Below are positions 7,663-16,857 of a stretch of 64,000 nt of DNA, piece by piece. Made by a program: the position numbers and the translations under genes. How positions within the stretch are numbered: the first letter of the stretch is position 1; the number at the start of each line of letters is the position of its first letter. Under the pieces are notes generated by a model, which was not told where the DNA came from, ran no database searches, and saw only the letters and a program-made list of their open reading frames with translations. Origin of the DNA: Bacillota bacterium (GTDB lineage: Bacteria > Bacillota > Negativicutes > Sporomusales > Sporomusaceae); NCBI GenBank assembly GCA_023443285.1, contig JAEZVB010000107.1:1-64000 (forward strand), in the 5' to 3' direction.

Positions 7663-10600
7663 GTCAGCAAAAAAGAAAATGTCTAATAGACAAGCACTAT
7701 CCATTGCCTTGGCAGGAATAAACGGGTTCAATAATATGACACCCGTTGTTTTGCCGTTAGCTGCAGCTTTTCAAGAAACTCCTAAGGCGCAATATGCAGC
7801 CTTTGACCGTTATGTGACCCGTATTAACGGAGGCGGCAGCATCGTTGACCGGCTATTTTTCAGTACTGCATACGCTGCCGACAGTGTAACCATCGGTTCA
7901 GGGGGAACTAGTTTTACGCAAGATATAAGTGCTGGACAAACCAGCACGGGCGTCAAAATCGTAGATGGCGGAGTGCAGAATGTGTTGAGTGGAGGTACTG
8001 CGTCTTCAACGAAAATAATGTATCGTGGATGGCAGTATGTGTTTGGCAGTGGCAACGCAATAGATACATCTATTGCTAACAGCGGACATCAGGTCGTTTC
8101 CAGTGGCGGCAATGTAATTTCAACTACTGTAGGCTATGGCGGAATGCAGCATTTATCTGCCGGCGGCAGCGCGACTTTCACCGATATTTCCGGCGGGACT
8201 CAGTATGTGTACGGTACTGAGTCAGGTGGAAAGATTGGCGGGGGCGGAGTGCAATATGTGTATGCTGGCGGCAGTGCGACGGACATCCACTTAAACAAAG
8301 GAACCCAGAATGTGCAAGGCGGCACTGTATCGGGGACCCTTGTACAAAGTGGCACAACACAGAATGTGAATGGTGGTACTGTATCGGGTACTATTGTAGC
8401 CTATGACGGGAAACAGAACGTGAATGGCGGTAATGTGTCAGGAACTCAGGTGAGTTTTGGTGGAACGCAGAATGTAAGTGGCGGCAATGTGTCGGGCACC
8501 ATTGTAAGCTATGGATTTCAAAACGTATATGGTGGTACTGTGGCGGGGACAGTGCTAGACAATAACGCCGTTCAACATGCGCTAGGCGGCTATGTGTCAG
8601 GGACAGAGATAAGTAGTGCGACACAACATGTATCTAGCGGTGCCACTGTTGTGGCAACCATGGTAGGGGCGGTTGGACACCAGATTATATCTGCAGGCGG
8701 CGATGCAACATCAACTACTATACAGAATGGCGGTACCCAAACGGTAGCTGCCGGAGGGACAGCCACCAGTGCTATTGTCAGCGGGCTGCAAAATGTAATC
8801 GGCGCAGCTATTGGCACCACAATCGAAAACGGCGGCAGGCAATGGGTTTCCGGAAATACCAGCAACACCACGATTAAAAGTGGTGGTACCCAAACAGTAT
8901 CTTCCGGAGGGACAGATACCGGTGCTATAGTTAGTGGGACACAAAATGTATCCGGCACAGCTAATAACGCCACAATCGAAAACGGCGGCAGTCAAAAGGT
9001 TAGCGGACATACTAGCAACACGACGATTAATAGTGGCGGTACTCAAACGGTACTATCTGGAGGAATAGACACCAGCGCCACAGTGAGTGGTACACAAAAC
9101 GTATCTGGTACAGCCAATAATGCGGAAATAGAAAACGGCGGCGTACAAAGCGTCACAGGCCAAACCAGTAATACCACCATAAAAATCGGCGGTACCCAAA
9201 CGGTACTTGTCGGAGGAACAGATATTGACGCGAAAGTCAGTGGAATACAGAACGTATCCGGTACAGCCAATAATGCGGCAATCGAAGATGGCGGCAGTCA
9301 AAATGTAAACGGCAATACTAATAATACTATGGTAAAAGCCGGCGGAATGCAGAAAGTATCCAGTGGTGGATCAGCATATAATACGCAAATATCAACAGGC
9401 GCAACACAGACGGTGTCGACCGGTGGCAGCGCTACCTCAACAGTCATCGCTGGCGGTATCCAGATGGTGTTCGGCAGTGTTTCAAACACTTCAATAACTA
9501 ATGATGGTACCCAGAATATTCAAGCCGGCGGCTTTGCTACAGATACAACCATCTTTGCCTGCGTCCAGAACGTTTCTGCCGGTGCTCTCGCCTCGGTCAC
9601 CCTAATCAATTCCGGTGGCACCCAGAACATCCTTGCAGGCGGCAATGCTGTATCCACCACGATTACCAGCGGTGGACTCCAATATGTATACAACGGCGGC
9701 ACAACCTCCAATACGACGGTGAGCGCCGGGGGGCTCATGGATATTGAGGCTGGTAGTAATATAACTGGCACTACCACCCTGCGTGGAGGCACGATAGCCC
9801 TCATCGGCAACGGCAACTACGCCATACCTACCTTCGCGGCCAGCTATGGCACCGTCAAACTGGCCGCTGGTACCAGTGTCGGCCGAGAACTGACAATAAA
9901 TAGTCTTTCCGGCTCGGCCAACTACGTTATTAACACCAATCTGGCGAACGGCACCGCTGATAAAATTATCGTGAATAACGCAAGCGGTTCGATGGCCAAC
10001 ACACTGCAGGTGGCCTATGATCCGGTCTACCTCACCGGAGCGCGGGGCACAGGTGAGGCTACCTTCGCCACGGTGGTCAATGGCAGTGCCACTTTCTCAG
10101 GAGCGTCGTCGGAGTATGGGGCTTATAGCTACACCCCGACTTTGGTATCTTCAACAGACGCATCCTGCACCACTTGGAAGGTGACAGCTCTTAATGTGGA
10201 CGGTGCCAGCGAGACGGTGAGAACCGGCAGTGATGCCGCTGCCGGGAGTATGCTTTCATGGCGCAGTGAGAATAACAATCTCACTAAACGGATGGGTGAA
10301 CTAAGAAATGCTGATGGCAAGACCGGCATATGGGTCAGGAGTTACCGGGGGGCTGCAGAGATTGCCAATGGCGGTGGCCGGATGATTAAGCAGCAATATA
10401 CCGCCCTTCAGGGCGGTTATGACCGGAAGATAAGCTTTGGCGAAGGAACGCTCTATACCGGTTACGCTCTCGGATACATGGAAGGAAGTAACACCTATGG
10501 TCGGGGCAGCGGCGATACTAGCAGTTTTTCCGTTGGAGTTTATGGCAGTTGGTTAGGCAATAAAGGGCACTTCCTTGATGTCATTGCCAAGGTGGGGAGA

Positions 10601-11119
10601 CTGAGGAATAGTTTCACCAGCTACCTAAACGATGCAAACAACACTAAGATCGATGGCAGCTACCAAAACTGGGGAACGAGCTTGTCGGTCGAGTACGGCT
10701 TGCGTCAGCAGTTCAAGAACAACTGGTATTTAGAGCCTCAGGCTGAGCTTACCTTCAGTCGGGTAAATGGCGCAAACTTCACGACGAGCGACGGCACAAG
10801 AATCAGTAATAACGCTGTTAACTCGATGGTCGGTCGTCTCGGTCTGGCCGTAGGGCGGCAGGTAGGACTGACTCACTATTACGGGAAGGTGTCGCTGGCT
10901 CGCGAGTTTTCGGCCAGGACGGGGATAACTGCTGCCAGTGCTGGTATGTCGCCGGTGGATATGTGCCAGGACTTCAAGCAAACATGGCTGGAATTCGCCG
11001 TGGGTTTGACCGGCAGATTCAGCCAGCAGACCGATGGTTACCTGGAGATTACCCGCACAACAGGTGACAAGGCCAAAACTCCCTGGCAAATTAACGCGGG
11101 AATCAGGTGGAATCTCTAG
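7652..11119 (+). CDS. AIDA-type autotransporter adhesin
   Basis: A 1155-residue type Va secreted protein. Residues 1 to about 76 form a long basic N-terminus ending in FSTAYAAD, a likely cleavage site. Residues about 80-690 are strand-loop-strand AIDA repeats (GG-x-Q-x-V-x-x-GG-x-x-x-x-T) rich in Ser/Thr/Asn, the targets of Aah-type heptosylation. A passenger-linker part follows, and residues about 890-1155 form a 12-strand autotransporter beta-barrel (starts near GIWVRSYRGAAE, ends WQINAGIRWNL; the final residue is Leu rather than the usual Phe). It should be displayed as a glycosylated beta-helix mediating adhesion or autoaggregation. The ATG is preceded by AAAGGA inside the upstream gene. 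Four near-identical 153-bp units lie at 8729-9340. Confidence 0.92.
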   Translation: MKSKSAKKKMSNRQALSIALAGINGFNNMTPVVLPLAAAFQETPKAQYAAFDRYVTRINGGGSIVDRLFFSTAYAADSVTIGSGGTSFTQDISAGQTSTGVKIVDGGVQNVLSGGTASSTKIMYRGWQYVFGSGNAIDTSIANSGHQVVSSGGNVISTTVGYGGMQHLSAGGSATFTDISGGTQYVYGTESGGKIGGGGVQYVYAGGSATDIHLNKGTQNVQGGTVSGTLVQSGTTQNVNGGTVSGTIVAYDGKQNVNGGNVSGTQVSFGGTQNVSGGNVSGTIVSYGFQNVYGGTVAGTVLDNNAVQHALGGYVSGTEISSATQHVSSGATVVATMVGAVGHQIISAGGDATSTTIQNGGTQTVAAGGTATSAIVSGLQNVIGAAIGTTIENGGRQWVSGNTSNTTIKSGGTQTVSSGGTDTGAIVSGTQNVSGTANNATIENGGSQKVSGHTSNTTINSGGTQTVLSGGIDTSATVSGTQNVSGTANNAEIENGGVQSVTGQTSNTTIKIGGTQTVLVGGTDIDAKVSGIQNVSGTANNAAIEDGGSQNVNGNTNNTMVKAGGMQKVSSGGSAYNTQISTGATQTVSTGGSATSTVIAGGIQMVFGSVSNTSITNDGTQNIQAGGFATDTTIFACVQNVSAGALASVTLINSGGTQNILAGGNAVSTTITSGGLQYVYNGGTTSNTTVSAGGLMDIEAGSNITGTTTLRGGTIALIGNGNYAIPTFAASYGTVKLAAGTSVGRELTINSLSGSANYVINTNLANGTADKIIVNNASGSMANTLQVAYDPVYLTGARGTGEATFATVVNGSATFSGASSEYGAYSYTPTLVSSTDASCTTWKVTALNVDGASETVRTGSDAAAGSMLSWRSENNNLTKRMGELRNADGKTGIWVRSYRGAAEIANGGGRMIKQQYTALQGGYDRKISFGEGTLYTGYALGYMEGSNTYGRGSGDTSSFSVGVYGSWLGNKGHFLDVIAKVGRLRNSFTSYLNDANNTKIDGSYQNWGTSLSVEYGLRQQFKNNWYLEPQAELTFSRVNGANFTTSDGTRISNNAVNSMVGRLGLAVGRQVGLTHYYGKVSLAREFSARTGITAASAGMSPVDMCQDFKQTWLEFAVGLTGRFSQQTDGYLEITRTTGDKAKTPWQINAGIRWNL
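8729..9340 (+). repeat. Four tandem 153-bp coding repeats in the autotransporter
   Basis: Units begin with GG(C/T)GGTAC(C/T)CAAAC(A/G)GTA at 8729, 8882, 9035 and 9188, an exact 153-bp period. Each encodes 51 residues starting GGTQTV and containing QNVSGTANNA (diverged in the first unit) and TSNTTI. In-frame unit gain or loss would change passenger length without breaking the gene. Confidence 0.9.
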
Positions 11120-11158
11120 TAAAGTTACGAAGAATATGTCATGGGATAGGGAGGAAAA

Positions 11159-11971
11159 ATGACAGCATTTAATGTGATGAAGGGCTGCCGACATGGGACG
11201 CTGATTTACAATAAAAACGATATGTATATAGGCAAGTCTCTCGAACTATATGGAGAGTTTTCCGAAGGGGAGGTGGAACTTTTCCGGCAAGTCGTCAAAC
11301 CAGGAGATACCGTGCTGGAAATTGGCGCCAACCTGGGTGCACACACGCTCGTTTTGGCACAGTTAGCCGGAGAATCCGGACGGGTTTACGCTTTCGAACC
11401 CCAACGACTGTTGTTCCAGGCTCTGGCCGGTAACATGGCGATCAACAGCGTTACCAATGTTTTCGCCTACCAAAAGGCTGTTGGTGAGACTACTGCCAAT
11501 ATTAAGGTTCCGATGCTAAACTATGAACAAGAAGTCAACTGGGGCGGCCTTGAACTCGGCCAGTGGGAACAGGGAGAAGACGTCGAGCAGATTACTGTAG
11601 ACAGTCTTCCATTAAACGCCTGCCATTTCATCAAAATTGATGTGGAAGGGATGGAACTGGATGTGTTGAAAGGGGCAATTGCGACGATTGGTTGCTTTCA
11701 GCCGCTGCTTTATGTGGAAAATGACCGCACAGATAAATCGCTGCAGCTTATTCGCTTCTTGGACGGACTAGGCTATGACCTTTACTGGCACAAGCCGCCG
11801 TTGTACAATGCAAGTAATTTCTTTAATAATATGGAAAATGTATTTGACAGCAGAAAAACAGACGAGCACGGACGCGAAATCACCATTCAAATGGTTTCTG
11901 TGAACATGCTTTGCCTGCCGAAGACGAAGAATATCAAAGTTCAAGGGTTTGAGAAGGTTGCTGTCGGCTAG
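11159..11971 (+). CDS. FkbM family methyltransferase
   Basis: A 270-residue SAM-dependent methyltransferase. Motif I VLEIGANLGAHTLVLAQ (about residues 58-74), acidic motif VYAFEPQ (about 77-83) and FIKIDVEGMELDVLKGA (about 158-174) are the FkbM signatures. FkbM enzymes O-methylate sugars or polyketides. It starts 39 bp after the autotransporter stop behind AGGGAGGAAAA and is clearly in the same operon, so a reasonable inference is methylation of the heptose (or other glycan) on the autotransporter. A terminator follows at 12026. Confidence 0.88.
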   Translation: MTAFNVMKGCRHGTLIYNKNDMYIGKSLELYGEFSEGEVELFRQVVKPGDTVLEIGANLGAHTLVLAQLAGESGRVYAFEPQRLLFQALAGNMAINSVTNVFAYQKAVGETTANIKVPMLNYEQEVNWGGLELGQWEQGEDVEQITVDSLPLNACHFIKIDVEGMELDVLKGAIATIGCFQPLLYVENDRTDKSLQLIRFLDGLGYDLYWHKPPLYNASNFFNNMENVFDSRKTDEHGREITIQMVSVNMLCLPKTKNIKVQGFEKVAVG

Positions 11972-12025
11972 AAGAGATAATGGTAATGGAGCCTGGTACT
12001 TCCCCAAATGCTTTACCATAGAATG

Positions 12026-12064
12026 GAATAAATATCCCCGGCTGTGTGCCGGGGATATTTATTC
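12026..12064. terminator. Bidirectional terminator between convergent genes
   Basis: GAATAAATATCCCCGGC pairs with GCCGGGGATATTTATTC, a 17-bp perfect stem with a 5-nt loop. It serves the autotransporter operon and the convergent MocR gene. Confidence 0.85.
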
Positions 12065-13456
12065 TTAGAGTGACTGAACAAACTGCTTTAAACGTGCTAT
12101 GCCTGTAACCAGTTGAGCTTGCTCAAGATTGCCGTAGCCCAATACCAGTTTGTTGCGGTGGAGACCTTTTACGATGCTATGTTCTTCCACAGGATAAATG
12201 CGGATGCCAAAAGTAAGAGCCTGCGAAGCTATTTCGTCAAACTTGGTATCGGCGATGGTTGCCACGAGGTTTAACCCGGAGGAATCGCCGCTAATTATGA
12301 CGTTTTTGCCGAAGCTGTTAGTAAGTGATTGGATTAAGGTGTTGCGGCGCTCACGGTAAAGCTTTTTCATGGCAACAATATGTTTGCGCAGGTGCCCAGC
12401 TGTTATGAAACGGGCAAGAGTAAGTTGATTCATTATTGGCACACAACGGTCAAAAGCCCATTTTGCTTCGCGAAATTGTTCGATAAGGTTCGGGGGAAGT
12501 ATTAGGTAGCCTATTCGTAGCGCCGGTGACAGTACTTTGCTGAAAGTCCCGACATAAATAACCCTATCAGGAGCCAAGCCTTGCAGTGAACTTATCGGCT
12601 GCCCCAGGTATCTGAATTCACTGTCATAATCGTCTTCCACAATGTAGCCGTCTACTGTTTGGGCCTCTCTGATCAACTGAATGCGCCGCTGAATAGGCAA
12701 AATTTCCCCTAGCGGTGACTGGTGAGAGGGGGTAACGAAAAATAGTTTGGGGTTACATGTGGAGGATATTAAATCTGTTTTCAGGCCGTTGTCATCGACA
12801 GGCACCGGCCTCAGTGTGGCACCTGTCGATCGTAAAAGCTGCTGAATTTCCATTGTTAAAGGATCTTCAACGATAACCTGTTCATTCGGATTAAGTAATA
12901 CCTTGGCAATTATGTTGAATGCCTGGCTTGCGCCATTAGTGATTATGATTTGTTCAGGATGGCATTTTACTCCTCGGGCTGGCCAGAGGTAGCTAGCAAT
13001 CGCCTGACGTAGTTCGGGGCGGCCTTCCGGTCGGCCATAGCCAAAGCAATCAGGTGGAGAGCTGAGGTAAACTGTGCTAATTAATCTGTTCCAAATTTGG
13101 CTGGGGAAAAAATTGAGGGCCGGATTGGCCGGACGGAAGTCGATGATATCCTTCCAGGGTGCTTGCGGCTTGTTTAAGGACGGGGGTAGGTTCGGGAGTT
13201 CATGAGCTTTTTCAAGAACGGCACCACAAGCTATGAAAGTTCCTGAACCCGTACGTGATTCAAGATAACCCTCGGCCAGCAACTGATCATACGCATTTAG
13301 GATGACATTGCGTGAGACGTGAAGCTCATGGGCTAGTTCACGGGTAGACGGCAGCTTGTAGCCGGCAATAAGCTGGCCGCTTAAGATCTGTTTGCGGATT
13401 GCTTCGTATATTTGGTGTATAAGCGGCAGAGAATGATCGAGTGTCAGCCATATCAT
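12065..13456 (-). CDS. MocR/GntR family regulator with aminotransferase domain
   Basis: A 463-residue MocR-type regulator: GntR winged helix (residues about 10-78, LPSTRELAHELHVSRNVILNAYDQL) joined to a class I aminotransferase-like domain (about 110-460) that keeps the PLP lysine context YVGTFSKVLSPALRIGY. Such proteins bind PLP and often an amino-acid-derived effector and control an adjacent operon. It diverges from the PLP-dependent dehydratase at 13673, and the gap carries a 12-bp inverted repeat, so that enzyme is the likely target. Confidence 0.9.
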   Translation of the reverse strand: MIWLTLDHSLPLIHQIYEAIRKQILSGQLIAGYKLPSTRELAHELHVSRNVILNAYDQLLAEGYLESRTGSGTFIACGAVLEKAHELPNLPPSLNKPQAPWKDIIDFRPANPALNFFPSQIWNRLISTVYLSSPPDCFGYGRPEGRPELRQAIASYLWPARGVKCHPEQIIITNGASQAFNIIAKVLLNPNEQVIVEDPLTMEIQQLLRSTGATLRPVPVDDNGLKTDLISSTCNPKLFFVTPSHQSPLGEILPIQRRIQLIREAQTVDGYIVEDDYDSEFRYLGQPISSLQGLAPDRVIYVGTFSKVLSPALRIGYLILPPNLIEQFREAKWAFDRCVPIMNQLTLARFITAGHLRKHIVAMKKLYRERRNTLIQSLTNSFGKNVIISGDSSGLNLVATIADTKFDEIASQALTFGIRIYPVEEHSIVKGLHRNKLVLGYGNLEQAQLVTGIARLKQFVQSL

Positions 13457-13481
13457 ACGTTTATCTCCTCAGTCTAAAAAA

Positions 13482-13532
13482 GTGGTACTCAAAAATATCT
13501 CAAAATTGGTACTACGCCAAACCAATTTTGAG
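13482..13532. promoter_or_regulatory. MocR operator region: inverted and direct repeats
   Basis: CTCAAAATTGGT (13499-13510) and ACCAATTTTGAG (13521-13532) form a perfect 12-bp inverted repeat with a 10-nt spacer. In addition TGGTACT occurs twice on the same strand (13482 and 13507), 25 bp apart. MocR regulators commonly bind such paired sites in divergent promoters; the role is inferred. Confidence 0.6.
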
Positions 13533-13672
13533 TGTTACCCTAAGTTTAGACGAAATCCCATTAGGTGGCAAGGCTCGTTTGTCAACCGCTAGCAAGAAGT
13601 TGCTAATTGAGGTTCTGCTATAGAAATAACAACGGTAAGCAGCCTATGGGAGAGAAGAGGAGGATGCAAGTA

Positions 13673-14641
13673 ATGGATACTAAAATTGGAATTCTAGATG
13701 TTTTTGAGGCAAAGAAAACTATTTGTCCCTGGGTACAGGAAACACCTTTGGAATATCACCGGGGGTTAAGTCATCTAAGTGGTGTACAGGTTTTTCTCAA
13801 GCTTGAATTAATGCGTGAGACAAGGGCGTTTAAAATCAGAGGAGCGTTCAATGCCTTAACCCATCTCAGTATGGAGCAAAAAGAAAATGGTATTATAGCT
13901 GCATCCGGAGGCAGTCACGCTCTGGGAGTAGCCTATGCAGGCAATAAGCTGGGAATTAAGACAACGATTGTGGCAACTGTCCGGGCGCCAAAATCCATAC
14001 AGGAGAATTGTAAATACTACGGAGCGGAAGTCATCGTTGCCGGTGAGGTATATGATGATGCCAAAACAGTTGCGGAGGAAATTGCCAAAGAGCGTAATCT
14101 TACGCTAATCCATTCGTATGATGATCCTTACATTATTACCGGTCAGGGAACGATTGGGCTGGAAATTTTGCAGCAAATGAAGCCAGATGTGATTATATGT
14201 CCTGTTGGCGGCGGCGGTTTGCTGGCAGGGGTAGGTCTTGTAGCTGCAGCGATAAGCTCGGATACGGAGGTATGGGGTGTTGAACCGGAAACAGCAGCTG
14301 CGATGACTGCAGCAATAAATGCCGGAAGGTTAGTGAGTATCGAAGATCCACGAAGCATAGCGGATAAGCTTGTGGTCAAGCAGGTCGGTCAATTAAACCT
14401 AGCTATTGCCCAGAAAGCTGTGAGTAAAATGGTTACTGTCAGCGAGGAAGAAATACGTGAGGCCATGTATTTGCTTTCTTCCTCTGCCAACTTGTGGGCG
14501 GAAGGGGCTGCCGGGGCTGCCTTAGCTGCGATGCTCAAGGAAAAGGAAAGTCTGGTTAATCGTAAAGTTGCCCTGATATTAACCGGCGGCAATGTTGATG
14601 CAAAGGTAATGGCTACTATTTTGGCTGATTTCAGCCGGTAA
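13673..14641 (+). CDS. Threonine/serine dehydratase-like PLP enzyme
   Basis: A 322-residue fold-type II PLP enzyme without a C-terminal ACT domain, so of the catabolic (TdcB-like) type. The PLP lysine is in TRAFKIRGAFNA (about residue 54), and the phosphate-binding loop is CPVGGGGLLAG. It should deaminate L-threonine or L-serine to the 2-oxoacid; hydroxyaspartate lyase or hydroxyectoine-pathway EutB-like activity cannot be excluded, since MocR regulators also control those. The start at ATG 13673 has AGGAGG nine bases upstream; the ATG at 13664 sits directly on that site. Confidence 0.85.
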   Translation: MDTKIGILDVFEAKKTICPWVQETPLEYHRGLSHLSGVQVFLKLELMRETRAFKIRGAFNALTHLSMEQKENGIIAASGGSHALGVAYAGNKLGIKTTIVATVRAPKSIQENCKYYGAEVIVAGEVYDDAKTVAEEIAKERNLTLIHSYDDPYIITGQGTIGLEILQQMKPDVIICPVGGGGLLAGVGLVAAAISSDTEVWGVEPETAAAMTAAINAGRLVSIEDPRSIADKLVVKQVGQLNLAIAQKAVSKMVTVSEEEIREAMYLLSSSANLWAEGAAGAALAAMLKEKESLVNRKVALILTGGNVDAKVMATILADFSR

Positions 14642-14644
14642 GCT

Positions 14645-14686
14645 AAAATCCCGCTTGTTGGCCTTTTCGGCCTAAAGCGGGATTTG
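14645..14686 (+). terminator. Hairpin terminator after the dehydratase gene
   Basis: AATCCCGCTT pairs with AAGCGGGATT, with an inner GGCC/GGCC pairing, followed by TTGTCT. Confidence 0.75.
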
Positions 14687-14761
14687 TCTACATTCTGAAC
14701 CAGCGGCTACGCAGCCGTGGGTTTTGAGTATATGTATTTGTTGTTAGAGGTGGCGGCTTTC

Positions 14762-15430
14762 TCAAGTTTGATTATTACTATGTTTACAACCAGCGTGGGA
14801 AATGTGAGAAACTTCGCCGTGAAGCTCTACCATACCGATTCCAATTAGTTCGATAGCCGTATCAATCATTTCGTCAAGGTTTACGTTATAGTGTTGTAAA
14901 ACATTTGTGCGACTGGAGAGAAAGATACCTTCAGCCACAGAGTATAGATATAAAGCTAATTTGTACGGGTCAACCGGGCGCAACTCTTGTTGGGCAATTC
15001 CTTCTTGAATAACAGTTACCATTATCGTAACCATTTCCTGTTTTTTTTGATGTAAGGTTTGTTTCAAGAGCGGAGGAAGCTCAATTTCCGACAGGAGATT
15101 GGTCGGCAAATGCATAATCTCAAAGAGCTGAGGCTCTTGATAGTAAAAAGCTTTATAGGCATAATACATATCTCGCAAACGTTGACCGGCATGGTTATCA
15201 TTTGATGCGGCGCGGCGAAAATCTTCAATAAGATAATCAAATGCCTCATTGCAAATATGGAAAAATACTTCAGCCTTATTAGCAAAATAAAAGTATAAAG
15301 GGCCGGTTGAAATTCCTGCCACATCGGCAATTTTCCGCATGGTAGTTTTATGATAGCCTAGTGATAAGAAAAGATGACGTGCTTTTTCCAAAATGATAGT
15401 ACGTGTATCAGTCTGATTCGTATCCGTCAC
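14762..15430 (-). CDS. TetR family transcriptional repressor
   Basis: A 222-residue TetR-type regulator; helix-turn-helix at residues about 25-55 (TMRKIADVAGISTGPLYFYF), helical ligand-binding domain after. It starts with GTG 15430 behind GGGGGT and lies 24 bp downstream of the flavodoxin-like gene in the same operon. The strong double palindrome in front of that operon is its likely operator, giving autoregulation. The ligand is unknown; partner function suggests a redox-active or aromatic compound. Confidence 0.9.
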   Translation of the reverse strand: MTDTNQTDTRTIILEKARHLFLSLGYHKTTMRKIADVAGISTGPLYFYFANKAEVFFHICNEAFDYLIEDFRRAASNDNHAGQRLRDMYYAYKAFYYQEPQLFEIMHLPTNLLSEIELPPLLKQTLHQKKQEMVTIMVTVIQEGIAQQELRPVDPYKLALYLYSVAEGIFLSSRTNVLQHYNVNLDEMIDTAIELIGIGMVELHGEVSHISHAGCKHSNNQT

Positions 15431-15454
15431 AATACCCCCAATAGAGTTAATTTC

Positions 15455-16843
15455 TCATAGCTTGTCAAGTAATTTTTGATATGGTTCTACCATTTTATCG
15501 ATTAGCATTCGACTGTAAAGCTTTTTACGTAGTGCCGGAATTTTGATCAACCATCCAAAGAGTAAATTAAGCATTCTGGTCGAGTAATCCTGCTGAGGAA
15601 AGTCGTATAAACCATTATTTTTGTAATAATGATGATCGGCGGCAAAGGGAAAGCGCAGATGCCCCCATATTTCATCACGAAAAATTTTACGCCCGCCTAC
15701 ACCAAGAAATGTAGCTGGTTTTATGTAGTGGGTATTGGCATAATCTATGCTGCGGTTGGCAAGTTCCTTAAGACAAGCATCGATTTTTTCTGAATCAGGT
15801 TCTTCATCGGTAACAATCCCCACAAGATTAGCCTGTTGTATTTCAATATAGGCCTCCAAAATTTGTCTTACGTTTGGCAGTTGATTAAGTGGCCCGCTGA
15901 TTAAAAAGGCAATTTGTTTTCCGGCGAGTGCCGGGATGTGAGTATTAAAGAATGCTCTATCAAAAACTGTCTTCCATAGGGACGAAAGGTATCTGTCATG
16001 AATCTTGCCCGCAAAAAATAGGATGTCGGCAGTTTTTAGTTTATCGTTATAAAAATCAATAAAGCCGTCCTTGCCACTGTAGGCACAGGTGTTGTCGTAA
16101 GCACAGCGAATGCAGCCAAGACAACCGCCTTTAATGTCAACCTCATGCAGGTTAATTATTTCGGCTTGCCCGGTAAAATGTTGGGCAATCCTGTCTGTCA
16201 TCTGGTTAAGGTTATTATCATCTTGCTGTGCATCTGTCACAATCACTATTTTCCGGTTATGTGTGTCTAGCGGAGCAGCGGCTGTCTTTGGTATGTATTC
16301 AAAAGACTGGTTTGATAGCGGTAGATAGACTTTACTTGCAGGAGCCTTTCTGGCAATGGCAGCATAAAAGGCTTGGGAAAAACAGGATAGTTTCTCTCTT
16401 TCATTCTCTTTATGTAAATCTCTCATTTCCGCCGAGTAGGAGCCATAATAGTTCATATCAAGGTCATCGCAAATACCTTGGATATAATTAATAGCTGTGT
16501 GATCGTAAAAATGAATGGAGGTTGTGAGGATAGCAGCCGGTTTAGCCTTAAAAGCAGCTTCTGCGTTGCGTTCAAATATCAGTTCAATGAAGCGCTTATA
16601 CTGAGAATGAACCAAAAGCACATATAAGGGAAATGCCCAAAGTACTCCGTCGGCGACTGCTATTTCATCGATAATTTTTTGGAAGGCTTCGGTACTGTTT
16701 TCGAGTTGTTTTGCTTGCTGAGCTATGTTTACTATTTTTAGTTCATGCTGGGGGAAACTCTTTTGGATAAACCGGACATATTGCATGGTAACACTAACAT
16801 TAATGTCACCTTTGGGACTTCCATTAAGTACAACTATCTTCAA
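15455..16843 (-). CDS. Two-domain flavodoxin-like NAD(P)H:FMN oxidoreductase
   Basis: About 462 residues with two flavodoxin-fold halves. The first (1-195) starts MKIVVLNGSPKGDINVSV, the FMN phosphate-binding loop of NADPH-dependent FMN reductases; the second (about 205-460) starts RKIVIVTDAQQDDNN and contains a cysteine cluster GCLGCIRCAYDNTC, typical of iron-sulfur flavoproteins of anaerobes. It probably reduces a quinone, nitro-aromatic or protein partner. I place the start at TTG 16843 because AAGGAG lies eight bases upstream; a GTG at 16852 overlaps that site. Operon with the TetR gene. Confidence 0.75.
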   Translation of the reverse strand: MKIVVLNGSPKGDINVSVTMQYVRFIQKSFPQHELKIVNIAQQAKQLENSTEAFQKIIDEIAVADGVLWAFPLYVLLVHSQYKRFIELIFERNAEAAFKAKPAAILTTSIHFYDHTAINYIQGICDDLDMNYYGSYSAEMRDLHKENEREKLSCFSQAFYAAIARKAPASKVYLPLSNQSFEYIPKTAAAPLDTHNRKIVIVTDAQQDDNNLNQMTDRIAQHFTGQAEIINLHEVDIKGGCLGCIRCAYDNTCAYSGKDGFIDFYNDKLKTADILFFAGKIHDRYLSSLWKTVFDRAFFNTHIPALAGKQIAFLISGPLNQLPNVRQILEAYIEIQQANLVGIVTDEEPDSEKIDACLKELANRSIDYANTHYIKPATFLGVGGRKIFRDEIWGHLRFPFAADHHYYKNNGLYDFPQQDYSTRMLNLLFGWLIKIPALRKKLYSRMLIDKMVEPYQKLLDKL

Positions 16844-16857
16844 CCTAACCACTCCTT

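Noticed and set aside
8729..9340. Regular repeats that could suggest CRISPR
   Set aside because: Units are 153 bp, fully coding, and in frame with AIDA repeats; there are no short identical repeats with unique spacers.
8590..9816. Long antisense open frames through the autotransporter gene
   Set aside because: They result from the repetitive, GC-rich repeat codons of the sense gene, have proline/valine-rich low-complexity products and no ribosome sites.
13673..14641. Hydroxyectoine-type dehydratase (EutB) identity
   Set aside because: MocR linkage allows it, but none of the other ectoine degradation genes are present in the vicinity, so the generic threonine dehydratase call was kept.
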